Source: Rhizoclosmatium globosum (Eukaryota; Chytridiomycota; Chytridiomycetes; Chytridiales; Chytriomycetaceae). Taken from it: a stretch of DNA of 64,000 nt. The position numbers and the translations under genes are program-made. Location: the NCBI GenBank assembly GCA_002104985.1, contig MCGO01000053.1, positions 62,001-126,000 of the forward strand. Reading direction: 5' to 3'. Of this stretch, positions 21,082 to 34,427 are shown in pieces (positions within the stretch are counted from its first letter, which is position 1; the number at the start of each line of letters is the position of its first letter). Under the pieces are notes generated by a model, which saw only the letters and a program-made list of their open reading frames with translations, searched no databases and was not told the DNA's origin.

Positions 21082-24043
21082 TTAACTTGTGGAAAGAACA
21101 ACGCCTACAACTTTTCCAACACACTTGAGCCTCTCTTCTCCTCGAAATAAGACTGTGCTCCCAATTTTAACCCATTCTGGCTCATGTGAAAAGCGTAATC
21201 GAATTCTTCCATTTGAACCTGTTTTCAGAACAGGTGCAATGAGGTAATCCAAAGCAGTAGATTCTGAAGCCAATTGGGACAGAGTGTTGCCAGTTTGTGC
21301 CGAATTTGATGCACCAGAACTGATGATAAGCTTTTGAGCATTTCTGCGAGGAGATGATGGTGTTGGTGTTGCTGATCGTTTTGTAGGGTTTGACAAAGCA
21401 GTTCCATGGCCTTCAGGTGTGTTCGTTTGTAATGTAGAAAGTGCACTTTGTCCCAAATCAAATGACACAAGGCCTTTCCGGTTTGGAGTTCCATTCAAAG
21501 CATTTGGGCTATCCAAAACGTCTGCTGTTCGTTTGGTGGCAGGAAGCGAGAGACTTGGACTCTCCATAAGATTTGCATCAACTGTGGCACCAACTGTGAC
21601 TCCTAGAATATCTTCATTCCGAAAGCCTGATCTGGAAGAAGATGATGGTCGACTTGTTGACACACTACTGGATCTTCGCCGACTCTTTGCAGGTACAATG
21701 AAGTAATCCCCACTTGCGCCGTCTTCTCCTAAGTCTACAACTCCAACACCAAGCTCATTGATTGAGACATCTTCATTCACAAGTCCGGCCCATTTGCCTG
21801 TGCTATCTTGAAGTTTTACAATCCTAGCTCCTTGACGAACACTTCCAAGGTAGGCTACTCCACTGGTCCCGACAGCAACCTCTGTCACGTTATTTTTGCT
21901 TCCAACTCCATGAATCACGTGAATTTCTGCTTCAAATTCCCAAGCACAAGCAGTGATTGGAAGAGCTGGTTTGAAAACTGAGGCAACTGTTACAGTGTTT
22001 CCTTTTGGACTTGTCATAGAATCAGAGTTTATGGTTGGTGTAAGTGGTTGAGCTGAAAGGAGCGGGGAGCTTGGGATTGATGAAGATTCCTCTTTAATTG
22101 TTGGCTTAGTTGCCAATATAACTTGACCCTTCCGAACTTTGAAGCCAGGAGGAGGATTTTGTGAAATAAGCCCATTTTGAGAATTTCTAAGAGATTTCTT
22201 GCGTATGCTGATTCCTTCAGGACTCAGAGTATCTTGAACACCTCCTTCTGCATAAGACTTGTGAACAAAGCTTATTGCACAAGTTGCTGCTTGACCCATG
22301 GTTAGATGTGCAATAGGTATTCTCTGGCGATGGATAGAAGTTATTTGAATTGGAACAAATTGGCCTCGATCAGGACCAAGGTAAAAAACTTCATTGCGCT
22401 GTGATCGCAGTGACATGTGGCCTGCAGTCAAGAGGCCCCCCACAACATATCCCAATCCAGGAATATTGTATGTTTCTTCAACACTGAATTCGAGGGTCTC
22501 ATTGTCAAGGGGTTCAATTTCTGTTGAATTTGAAGGCTTTGGAAGCAGATTAAGAAATTTTTCAAGTAGATTCATGTTTTCGCCAGTAACACTAGAAGTG
22601 AGGAATATGGGAATAACTCTATATTGTGGAAGAGTTAATTTATTGACAGTTTAGGGCAATGAAACAAACCTAGAGTTAACCAAACTGCTGACAGCAACCA
22701 CCAAATCATCTTCATTTTGAATAACCATTGGAACACGACAAATTCCTGGAGATTTCAGGAGTCTGAGCAAAGAATTGACTGTTTTTGTTAACTGCTCAGT
22801 TGAGGCAACATCAACCTTCGTAATAACAATGAAGACAGGAACCATGAGTGCCACAGCAATTCCCAAATGCTCTCGGGGAACTTCACTGACACCACCAGCA
22901 TTGGCTCCAAGAATCTAATGAATAATGATAGGTTCAAAATTAGTTGTAAATAGACTACAACCAACCAAACACGCATAGTCAGGGGAATGACCAGTTAAGC
23001 CCGAAAGAGTTGTTTTTTGGTACTTTGGATGTCCAGCAGTATCAAGGAAACTGACAATCTTGGCACTGGCTTCACATATCTGTTCCAAAGTGCTGATATT
23101 TGTGGATCCATAGTTGACAATACCTCCTTGGGCATTGAATCCAATAATTTGATGTGAAATAGAAGACGTCCGGCCGGATTCAATTTCGTGTCGATGCCTG
23201 AGTAAGTTGAGCCGAGATTTTCCTCGCCCATTGTCTAGTTCAGAGTCTGCAAGGACACCCAACAACGTTGACTCTTTGCATACGATTCAATATCATTATG
23301 AGTAACCCCAAAAAACTCACTTCCAGCAGCAGCTCCTCCAACTATGGCGACGCGAATTTCCAAGAAGTGGCGATCATCCTCCAAACCCTTCCTCACCAAC
23401 ACTTCTGCGACTACTCTCTCCTCCATTAATTCATCTATTTCTGATTTTTGACGGTTTACATCATCAAGATCCAAGGAGAAGGCAAATCCATCATCATCTT
23501 CAGATGCCTCCTCATCACCTCCGACAAGACTCTGACTGGAATTAAAGCTGGCTAGCATTCGCTCTTTCTTGAGATACTCTGCGTGGCTTAATTGAATGAC
23601 TCTTTCGCGAATAATCGACACATCAGCGTTCAACATTTCTCCCATCTGCTTGAGTGTTTTGATTGACTCGGCCATGTCCCTGCGTGATAGTCCCACCAGT
23701 TCACCGTGATCTGATACACCAATCTCATAAATGGCTTCACCATGACCTTCTGCTAACCTGTAGTTATATTTAAAACCCAGCCCAACCAAACGAAAGCAGT
23801 TCCTCACCTCATTTTAGTTGGTGACGAGATGTTGAATTCTTTCAGGTGGCGGGTTAATGAGCTTTAGCTGAGGCGGATATAAGCCAGATTGGACAAACAC
23901 GTTTACGAGGTTACCTTGTATTCAACGTTCCCCTGCTCAATTTCCTGAGGGAGCGCTGTTCCACCAGCTTCGTCAATATGTGTAGCCATGAAGGACTGGG
24001 TCGAATGGCGGTTGGCATTCCGTGGACTGAAGTGGAGGTCCAT
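21082..24043 (-). CDS. GTPBP1/GTPBP2-like translational GTPase
   Basis: Exons: 24043-23915, 23867-23808, 23758-23321, 23273-22966, 22914-22670, 22618-21082. Splicing at 23321/23273 restores the P-loop (VGGAAAGKST). Also present are the family signature ELDNGRG with the HEIESGRTSS segment, G3 DTAGHPKY, G4 TKVD and the N-terminal GHGEAIYEIGV block. This is an EF1A-related GTPase family linked to ribosome rescue and mRNA surveillance in animals. The P-loop has GGAAAGKS where animal GTPBP1 has GNVDAGKS. Two Ser/Thr/Pro-rich insertions enlarge the C-terminal half; the longer (~170-190 residues, about 21230-21780) interrupts domain III. Exon 2 carries an apparent one-base deletion next to an A4 run (near 23813) that puts a stop in frame. 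The gene is head to head with URA9. Confidence 0.92.
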
Positions 24044-24315
24044 TTTTGTGACTCTTTTTTAATTAGTTGAGAAAAGCAGAGAAAAGAACAAAAGAACTAC
24101 AGTAAAGAATGGAGAATTGAGAATTTCACCTTCCGTTGGAACCTCGACTTCACGAATGAGATTTACGAAATATGATGAGCAAACAGAAGAAACGCTTCCA
24201 GCGTTTATATATACGAATGGATGACCTCGTCTTCCTTTTCCAGCAAACTCTCCTATTTTAAACGTGATGTATAACTCGAAAAAACAGTGTTTTGAAGAAG
24301 TTTGTTTGAACCAGA
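24044..24315. promoter_or_regulatory. Bidirectional intergenic region between GTPBP1-like and URA9
   Basis: The two genes start 272 bases apart on opposite strands, so this segment must hold both promoters. T- and A-rich runs lie near each start. A TATATATA-like stretch is at about 24207-24213. I cannot assign factor sites. Confidence 0.6.
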
Positions 24316-25767
24316 ATGTTCGCCAAGCCGCGATTGTTTACACTTGCTCAACGACGCCTCACGACGAGCGCATCTTCCCAGTCCCAGGCGAGCGCAGGCA
24401 TTGGACGCAAACTGTTTTGGACAGCCGCGGGAGTTGCCGGAGTGTTCGGAGGGCTGGTGCTGTTTGACACTCGCGCTGCCGCACACAGGCACATTACGAT
24501 GCCTCTGATGCACTTGCTCGATGCTGAAGAAGCGCACGTGCTCAGTATCAAAATGGCAAAAATGGGTTTGGCGCCGAAGGAATGGGTGAATCCCGATGAC
24601 GCAGGATTGCTTGAAACCGAGGTGAGCTTTCGTTTTTTACAAGTCTACACGCATACTCAGACTTGTCCTGTAGGTCTGGGGAATCAAACTGAATAATCCA
24701 ATTGGACTAGCTGCTGGCTACGATAAGCATGCCGAAGCTATCGACAGTCTTCTTGATTTTGGGTTTGGTCTCGTTGAGATTGGATCTGTCACTCCAGTTC
24801 CACAGTCGGGGAAACCCCAAACCGCGAATGTTCCGTCTTAAAGAGGATAACTCTGTCATCAACAGATATGGTTTCAATTCTGAAGGGCATGATACTGTTG
24901 CGGGACGTTTGAGTCACCGTATTCGCACATGGCTCTTCAAGAATAGTGTTGCAACAAAGAGCGGAGAGCTTGTACCGAGCGGTGTTCCAAGATCATTGGT
25001 ATTAAACAAGGCTTTGGGTGTCAATCTGGGAAAGAACAAGATTTCAGCCGCCGAAGACAACTCTGACTATGTCAAGGGTGTTTCATCGTTGGGTCAATTC
25101 GCTGATTATATTGTCGTCAACATCAGTAGTCCAAACACACCTGGCCTTCGTAGCTTACAGCGACGCGAGCCAATGTTAAACTCATGAAGGAGGTTTGATT
25201 ATTTTGATCTTACTTACCCTACTGAATCCGTCTCATAGGTGAAAGAGGCTAGAGACGTCCATGTCGCTCACCGTCCTCCAATTCTCGTTAAAATCGCTCC
25301 CGACGTGAATGAAGTAGAGCTTGAAGATATTGCTGCCGTTGTCCAAGAAGCTGAAATGGACGGAGTCATTATTAGTAACACTACCATTTCACGTCCATCT
25401 TATTTAAAGAGTGGTATGTTTCAATAATCTCTTACAAGGTGTAAACTAGTCTTCTACTAGATCCTACACTCGTCTCCCAGATTGGTGGTCTGTCTGGCCC
25501 ACCTGTCTTCCCACTTGCAGTTGAAAAAGTTCGTGCATTTTATGCTTGACGAATGGAAAGATTCCTATCATTGGATGTGGAGGAGTTTCAAGTGCCGAGG
25601 AAGCTATTGCCTACGCGAAAGCCGGTGCGTCTCTTGTTCAATTGTACACGTCACTTGGATATTATGGACCTGGAGTTGTGTATGATGTAAAGAAGGGACT
25701 GGTAGATTATTTGAAGAAAGAGAAAACAACTTGGAAAGAGTTGGTTGGTTCTGACCACCAAAAGTAG
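24316..25767 (+). CDS. URA9: Mitochondrial (class 2) dihydroorotate dehydrogenase
   Basis: Exons: 24316-24621, 24674-25192, 25239-25413, 25461-25767. It begins with a basic, Ser/Arg-rich leader and a single hydrophobic segment ([17 protein letters not shown]), the usual matrix targeting and inner-membrane anchor. Class 2 motifs follow: [47 protein letters not shown], and the FMN-binding IIGCGGVSS and [10 protein letters not shown]. The enzyme oxidises dihydroorotate to orotate with ubiquinone in pyrimidine synthesis. Three single-base problems break the frame: an extra A near 24812, a missing A near 25180 (restores LKLMKEV at the exon end) and a missing T near 25547. All lie at homopolymers and restoring them gives the family consensus, so I treat the gene as intact. 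Confidence 0.93.
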
Positions 25768-25819
25768 TAAGAAGAATTACCAAATAATAATTTTATGTAC
25801 TCCAATTGCGCAAAGAATG

Positions 25820-27233
25820 CTAAAAATGCCGACCTTCTCTTCTGGGAAACATGATGTTATCGGAACTTCGAGCGTACCTCATTCCAAGCTCTGCTGACCC
25901 AGAACCTGCTCGTAAGCTATCACTTGACTTCCCAGCTGACGCAGATCTCAACGGAAACGTTTGACTTGCTTTCAAAGACTCCAATGATGTCGCTGGAATT
26001 CGCAACGTATCTGTCGAGCCCAACCCTACTGTTGGTGGAGGTTGTGTTCATCTTTGAAATAGCTCGCAACACGTGCTCCAAATGACCCCTTTCGTCGACA
26101 AGATATAAGAATATTATCTTGACCTCTTCCAGAAGCATCCTGTTTCGAATTCACATTCCGAGCCGAGGGCCACTTTTTCCTCTCTCCACCATATTCTTGA
26201 CGACATCCGTTACAAACCAGTGTGCTGCAATTACTTTGATGAAGTCGCAAACGTGGCTTCCGAAAAGACTTTGAGATGATGGAATCCAAGTTGCCAATTG
26301 CAGGAAGAGTTTCACAAGTTGTGCGGCTGTGTCAAGGAAAGATCCACGGACGTCACAGCTTAAAATGTAGCATAGTTTTGCGTACGAGTCCCATGCTTTA
26401 TCGGTGTTATTGACGTGTTTGATTATTGCAGCCGCAAACAATGCAGAGAGTAATACGTTGATGAAAACCTTGAGTAAAAATATGTGTCAGTACTTATGTT
26501 TTACCCAAACTTAGGCACTCACATCAGCTGAAACATAGACAGATTGTATATCTCCATTCAAGCGAACGCTACAATGGTCCATAGAATCAGGCTTCAAGAT
26601 TTCAGTCCAGATATATGGAAAAGTTGCAACAGTGCAAATCATGCAGAATCCCAATACAACTCTGCAGATCCATGGACGGTTCTTATACATTGATTCAAAC
26701 TTGATGTATTGCAACCACCAAACGCAAACAATCACAGATTGAGAAACTACTCCAGCCGCAAACTTTCTCCAAAAACACGAAACCTGAAAGTAGGGTGCAA
26801 TCTCGAACACGATTATGATTAACGTTCGTGCAATCCAAAGTGTTAGCTGCGATACATTTGCGAATGTGAGCCAGCTTCGCTTTTGGACGTGAAGGTCAAT
26901 GGCTTGATATAAGAAAATAACCGACATCCCTAGGAATATACCCTATGACAGATAGATTTCAGCTTTTTGAGGATAAGGCGAGGCCCATACCTGCATCATA
27001 ACATATGCGCCGTAGATGATGATATCGGTTTCAGAAACATTTAATATTGTGGACAGATTATGCGGAGAAGCCTGCGATGGGGATGGAACAGATCGCAACG
27101 ATGTTGTGGATGTGGGAGCGAGAATCGTTGTAGTAAAAGTTGTAGAAGGTGTTGGATTGATAATCTGATTCGTTGCATTTGCGGCTATTTCCGCCAGACG
27201 TGCGACAACCTCGACATATGGAAGTGCTGGCAT
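25820..27233 (-). CDS. Orphan seven-transmembrane protein
   Basis: The ATG at 27233 begins a ~65-residue Thr/Ser/Pro-rich N-terminus. Seven hydrophobic segments follow, spread over exons 27233-~26992, ~26944-26524 and ~26470-26150 (introns with GTATGG...CATAG and GTGAGT...TCAAG). The order is short TM1 joined across the first intron, then segments around ARTLIIIVFEI, GVVSQSVIVCVWWL, RVVLGFCMICTVATF, VFINVLLSALFAAAI, the CYIL region and FIKVIAAHWF. The C-terminal tail is Ser/Arg-rich and ends RREGRHF at 25820; its frame is broken at least once (about 26040-26160). The topology suits a receptor or transporter-like membrane protein. I do not recognise a named GPCR family, so function is open. 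Confidence 0.7.
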
Positions 27234-27345
27234 TTGGTCAAAAGGCTATAAAGACGCGAAGGTGAGTGAAACAGTAACGAACAAGAGATTGCCAATGTAT
27301 TTTGAAAATCTTATGTAGCCGAGAGAAGAAGTCTATAAATAAGTT

Positions 27346-28667
<1,322 letters not shown>

Positions 28668-28751
28668 TGAGTTTTTGGGGGAGTCTTTTTTTCTTATCAA
28701 CGGCTTATCGACAGCCAATGACATCATTCCGAAAACAACCGACCTCTTCCG

Positions 28752-29870
28752 TCAGTTTTCTTTGTTGAATTTGTGAAATTTATTCAACTTTTCGTGTCCT
28801 GAATGTCTTTCGGTTCTCGGATCAAGCACACCATCATAGACCCCAACTACCTCCAATATTTGATATGCCTTTTTTGTTCGCAATGCAGATTCTGGAAATC
28901 GAAATAGCTTTAGAGTGCCTTCGACAGTGTCTTCGTCCCGTAAGAATAAATCCAAGTTTGAGAGTAGTTTTGGAGGAAGGGACGCTTCAGGGTCTAACAC
29001 TAGAATATTGCGGTCACCAGAATTGAGGACTTCAATGCCAATTATTGTGAGAGAATGTCCTCTTTGAAAATTATTGAAGTGTCAGCATTTTGAGAGTGAG
29101 AGTTGCCAGATTGAACATACTGGTACTGAAAGTAGAGGGGCAGTTTCTCAGTGTCGTGAATCCCTTCGTCATTGTTTCTGTTGAATATGACGGGGAACTC
29201 GTGTGATTCCGCCAGAGCTTTGTCGAAATCTGATGAGGATCCATCAAAATACGCCTCGATCCAATCACAAACTGCAGGATGAGACTGATTTGGCCTGTGG
29301 CTATAGGAAAGTCTGTAACTTTGACTCTACCAGATAGAAACGTCGATCAGTTAAAATGGCTGTATTAGGATTTGACTCACTTTAATCCAAGAGAATGCAT
29401 CAGACAATATATTTCACAAGTTCCAATCCATTTTCGAGTACCGACAACAGTTTGTTTAAGTTGTTGAGCGCCTTCTGGGTCATATCCAAGAGCCCAAGCA
29501 TATTCAATCAGCGACTGAATCAGTTCAATAGATGGTACAAGACCAAGGCCTGGTTCAAGACGTTGCCTGAAGGTAATTTCGATTGTACAAGGGAATTTTC
29601 GAATGAACGCCGAAACGAAGGCACGGCTGGTAAAGAGGAGCTATGTGTGTGGATGTTGTATTGGTGACGTTGCAAGGAGTGTCAAGACCAACGCACCACA
29701 GCATTTGAGCGTTTCTGTATCCACAAGACCATCCCGAGTCCGCTCTAGTTTCTTTTGTGCACTCAGAGAAGAGAAGAGAAGAGGAGCAACACCCACTTTT
29801 GCACAGTTTCACGCTTTGAGCACAAAGAAATGCGCGTCTCTGATTCGAAGCCGAAAGAAGAAGCACACGG
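28752..29870 (-). CDS. ZUP1/UFSP-like C78 family cysteine peptidase
   Basis: Exons: ~29870-29381, 29326-29121, 29061-28752. The catalytic cysteine box is DSGWSCGYRNAQML. It is followed by LVPSIELIQSLIEYAW and GTRKWIGTCEIY, then across the last intron PLYFQYQGHSLTIIGIE with the catalytic His, then ILVLDPEAS with the Asp-Pro, and YQILEV near the end. This order matches the peptidase domain of ZUP1, a Lys63-ubiquitin-specific deubiquitinase active in DNA damage responses; UFM1 proteases are the alternative within C78. No zinc fingers are visible upstream and the start codon is unresolved; the frame must shift near 29580 and near 29270. It lies 84 bases upstream of LYS12 on the same strand and head to head with the Ede1-like gene. 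Confidence 0.82.
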
Positions 29871-29967
29871 CCGCCACGAGCGAGTCGACTCTAAGTTGGT
29901 TGTTGTTGTCTTCAGAGTTGTTGTTGTTGGCCTTCCGTTTCATTTGATTCAAAGTTCTCGAATAATA

Positions 29968-32900
29968 ATGCCACCACCACCCAAGGCCGATCTTCTCGAC
30001 GACCTGGATCCGCTTTCGCCACGACAACAAGCGCAGCAATTGAACAACTCGGCGGCAGTTGGTTTGTGCCGCCTTTCACTTGATACTCACTCACTCACTC
30101 GTTCAATCGCAACCAGACTCGTTCGGCCTTCCCCTCTCAAACGAAGAAACAACCGTCTACGCGCAACTATTCAAGGCCGCTGATGTCTCGGGCACTGGCT
30201 CAATCTCCGCAAATGACGCCGTGGCCTTCCTTACAAAGAGTCGACTTCCGCAGAATGTGTTGGGAGAGGTGTGTTGTGTAATTGGTATCCACTCCTGTTT
30301 CTGACTACGCACTCCATCGCAGATCTGGATTCTGTCGGACTCAGAACAGAAGGGTTTCTTGACCCAGGCTTCCTTCTATCGATGCCTCAAGTTGATTGCT
30401 CTTTGTCAGAGTGGAAAACCAGTGTCCCTGCAGTTCATTGGTTCTCGTACGTAACGCTACATACTATCGATTTTTATCAATCTGTTCGTTTTTCTATTCT
30501 TGTAGAGACTCCCTTGCCTGTCTTTGAGGGCGTGTCGGTTTCAACCCCTCCACCTCCACCCCTGCACCCCAAAAACTTGTTCCTCAGCTCACTGGATCTC
30601 AAACACCTTCAATGTCTCAACAACAATCATCTTCGGGATTTCAATTGTCGAATGAAGAGAGGGATCGTTTTGTGGCTGCCTTCAATGCCTGCTCACCAGC
30701 CAACAACCTCGTTACTGGTACTTGCTCACCGAGTTTAACATCAAATCGCTTAATTCAGTTCTCAATAGGAGCATCTGCTAAAGAATTATTTCTCAAATCT
30801 GGACTTCCTGTCGATGTTTTGAGTCGAATTTGGTAATAGTTTCCTGGCGCCGCTCTCCATTATTGACTCATTCTGAAGGTCTCTGGTCGATCCGCAAGGA
30901 GCGAACCAACTAAACCTTGCCCAATTCATGCTCGCTATGTTGATCATAACTCAAATGAAGTCTGGTTCTCTTCAAACCGTCCCACCAAGTATTCCTCCAG
31001 CCCTCTTGACTTCTATCGCTTCAGCAGCCCAATCAGGCTTGCACAAATTCCTGCTCCTCTCCAACCGCAGCACCTGTTCCTGGCTCGGTCTCAACTGTTC
31101 CAGCAACACCAGCCCCAATCTCTGCGGCGTTAGCGTCACCTATCCGTGCAGCTCCAGCTCCAGCAAATGTAGCCCCTCCACCATCATTTGATAAACGGAG
31201 ATCAGTTGCGATGAGAATTCCCACTCAAGCCTCGTTTGGGAGTATTCCGGGCGTTCCTCCCTCCAACAACGAGCCTTGGGCTATCCAATCTGAAGAAAAG
31301 GCACTCTCTGATTCTCATTTTGAGACTCTTGATGTCGGGAAGAAGGGATATGTGACTGGTTTGTTGATTCAATATGACTTTGTCATAAAACTCATTATGA
31401 ACAGGGCAGGAGAGTTATGAATTCTTTTTGAAATCACAGTTGAATCAAACAGTCTGGCTCAGATTTGGTACGATTCTCAACATGGTCTTCACCGAACGCA
31501 TTAACTCATTCGTCGATATATCAGGGATCTTGCCAACGTTTCAAAATCGATTGGGCTCTCCAAAGATGAATTTAGTGTTGCTATGCATTTGATTAAGCAG
31601 GCTATGGCTGGACAGCCTTTACCTGAAACTTTGCCTTCAAACTTGGTTCCACCCACACTTCGGCCAGGATTCACTCAACCTCCTACCTCTCCTAGTGCGG
31701 CTGCGCCTATTCCTACCTCAGCTCCAACACAGTCCGCTCAACAGGACCTGATGGGACTTGGTGACATCACTTTTGAAAAGGCAGCACCCTTACCTCCTTT
31801 CGCGGCTCCTCAGCCACAAACTTGTGAGTAGATTAAATTAGTATGTAATCATCAATTAATGCTATGAAATCAGTCGATTCTCGTCGCTTCAGTGCTTTCA
31901 CAGGAACTGGCAGTCTCGGTCGCGGTCTGGAGGCAGTATTCCCTCTCTGAATGATGACCGCAGTGCCGACATATCAGCAGCCCGTGCTCAGCTCACCGAA
32001 CTTCAGCAAAAGCGTGATATGCTCCTTCCTGCCCAAGAAGAGCTTCGTGCAAAGAGAGCAGCCAACGAAATTGAGCTTCAAAAAGTGCTCCTTCAAAAGC
32101 AAGAGCTTACTCTGGAACTCACTCAACAAAGCGCAACATTTGAAGCTGAGACAGCCATTCATATGGAGAATTTGGGACTTTTGCAACATGAACAGCAGTT
32201 GCTCCAATTAGCTCAAATGGAGGTGGAGCAGGCGAAGCAAATTGTGGCTGCCAAATTAGAGGAAAAGAACCAAGTCATTGCAGCGATTGAAGCTGTTAAA
32301 GCTGAAGTTGCTGATTGTCAAAAGTCGTTGGCGGAAATGACACGACAGTGACTCAATACCAAGAGGAAATCAACGTTATGCGACCAAAGTTTGTTGAGGT
32401 TCATGCGGATTTGAAGAAGCAGCTGAATCAAGTCGAAATCAACAAACAGTTATTGATTAGCGTGACGGAGGAGTACAAACAGCTCAAGGCTGATTTATCC
32501 AGAGAGGAGGCACAGCTTGATGAAGAGAAAAAGCGACTACAAGCTTTGTCTAGTCAGGTCGCTGTGCAATCTGCCATCAATGACAAGGAGAAGGCGAAAG
32601 CGCAAATGATTTTTGTGAGCTTGAATGAAACCAAAGGTCTGAGCAGCTCTCAGGCTCAAAGTTTGAGCAGTTTGCAAGAGGAAGCAGCACGCGGATATGA
32701 TGTTCCACAACCGAATGTATCCGCTGGTACAAAGTCACCTGCTTTGGGCTCATCAAGACCAAAGCCACCTCCACCACCATCTTCAAGACTGACGTATGGC
32801 TCCGGAGATCTTTTGGAGAAGAGAAGGTCCATCACAAGTTCTGTCGAAGCGTTAAGCGCTGGGCCATCACCTGTAGCTCTTCCGGCAACGATTCAACCTA

Positions 32901-34225
32901 TCTCTCTACTGTTGTTCCCGATGTTGCAGCTGTTGGACCTCCACCTCCAATGCCACCCATGTTCACAAAGCCAAAAGCAGGAAGCTCGTTGACAGATGTC
33001 AATCCTGACACTCAAAATACTAGCTCGGCACCAGTCAGTACCTTCGCGTTTGATGCTGACTTTGAGAGCGCTTTTGCCGCCGTTCCCTTAGGTCCCTCAT
33101 CAAACAACGCCGCTGCATTTGATGACGCGTTTGCAGTCCCAGCCGCTTCAAATTCCAACGCTGCGAAAGCCTTTGACGATGCCTTTTCTATTCCAGCACC
33201 AAAAAGTGATGCTAATGCCGACGCTTTCGCTGTTCCATCTACTTCATCGCCAAAGAGTGCAGAGGTTAATACTGCTGCATTCTCACTTCCACCTCCACCA
33301 TCATTGAACGACGGCTTTGACAAAATCAAACGAGGAAGTGTGGCTGGAACATCAATCGCAGACTCAACTCGATCTGGTGGTCGAAAGCGAATGACAAAGT
33401 TGAAGTCCATTGATGCAGATTCAGAGTTTGAGAACGCGTTTGGAGGAGCACCTGTTGCTGCTGTGACGTCGACTGTGTCAGGCACTTCACCAGATATTCC
33501 CGTTCCTGACGCTTCAAAAGATGGATTTAATTTCGACGCGGCGTTTGCGGCGCCAAGTTCTGCGTTTGAAGCTTTGGCGGCTCAGGCTGCGAAAGAGCCT
33601 TCCACAGACGCTTTTGCTGCGTTAGATGATGCTTTCAGTGCTGCCGCTGCTGCTCCTGTTGCAGGCGCTTCATCCTCAGAGGCTGCCAAGAGTGGATTTG
33701 ATGCCTTTGATATTGCGTTTGATTTACCTTCTGCTGCACCAGCCACGAGTGTAGCCCCCGTTACTGCCAATAGTAATGTTGATGATTTGGAGGCTGTATT
33801 TGGATCAAGTCCTTCAAAAGTGGAAGCAACTGCAACACCAGCTGTCTTGAATGCTGAATTCAATGCTGCATTTGCTCCAACTACAACAACTTCTGCTGAT
33901 GCTCCTACAGTCTCAGTTGCAGATTCTCAACCTGTTGACTCAGGGAACACACCCCAAGCAAATGAGTCTAACACAACAACTGAGGCTGTTGCTGACACCA
34001 CTAATATCAGAACTGAGTTAGAGAAAGAGGCAACTTCCACTGATAGTGTATTACCAGAAATCAAAGAACTCATGAACCTTGGATTCCCAAAAGGTTTGTG
34101 TCCAGATTCTCTTATTATCTTTTTGCTAACTTGTTGTTTCAGAGAAGTGCATTGCTGCTTTGGAAATGTATGATATGGATGTGGCTAAGGCATCCAACTA
34201 CCTGTTGGATCACGGTGCTGACTGA
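29968..34225 (+). CDS. EDE1: Ede1-like endocytic scaffold (three EH domains, coiled coil, UBA)
   Basis: The ATG at 29968 opens exon 1 (to 30061); exon 2 is 30117-30268 and exon 3 starts at 30323. EH domain 1 spans exons 2-3 (DVSGTGSIS...LPQNVLGEIWILSD), EH2 lies at about 30640-30960 and EH3 at about 31260-31600. A Pro/Thr-rich linker leads to a Gln/Glu-rich coiled coil (31970-32680). Next is a long Ala/Phe/Asp-rich region with repeated AFDDAF-type motifs (33000-33950). The C-terminal UBA domain (34050-34225) is split by an intron before EKCIAALEMYDMD. This domain order is that of yeast Ede1, an early clathrin-coat scaffold that binds NPF motifs and ubiquitin. Frames break near 30500, 31050, 32345 and 32930. 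The last two lie between clearly homologous coding segments, so I read them as errors. Confidence 0.9.
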
Positions 34226-34427
34226 GGGCACCCCCAATTTCTTGTATTTTTGACTCTTCTTTCATTTTGCCATCTATATAACACAATAAACAACTTGTTT
34301 GCGATAAATATATAATATATTGGAAAGGATGGTTGGGCACTCCAAAAGATAAACAAAGAAAAAGACTTATAAAACAGCTAACTATAGTCACAAAGAGATA
34401 GAGAGGAAGACAACGTTTTTACAATCT

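Noticed and set aside
23321..23807. GTPBP1-like protein with a destroyed P-loop (GGAAAGSEF)
   Set aside because: This reading runs into the intron at GTGAGT; correct splicing gives GGAAAGKST.
24253..24551. Alternative frames on both strands at the start of URA9
   Set aside because: The frame from 24316 carries the targeting leader, membrane anchor and a spliced continuation into DHODH motifs; the others do not.
29603..30183. Plus-strand frames upstream of and overlapping the Ede1-like start
   Set aside because: They cover the antisense of the C78 peptidase Cys box and run through the first Ede1 intron without homology.
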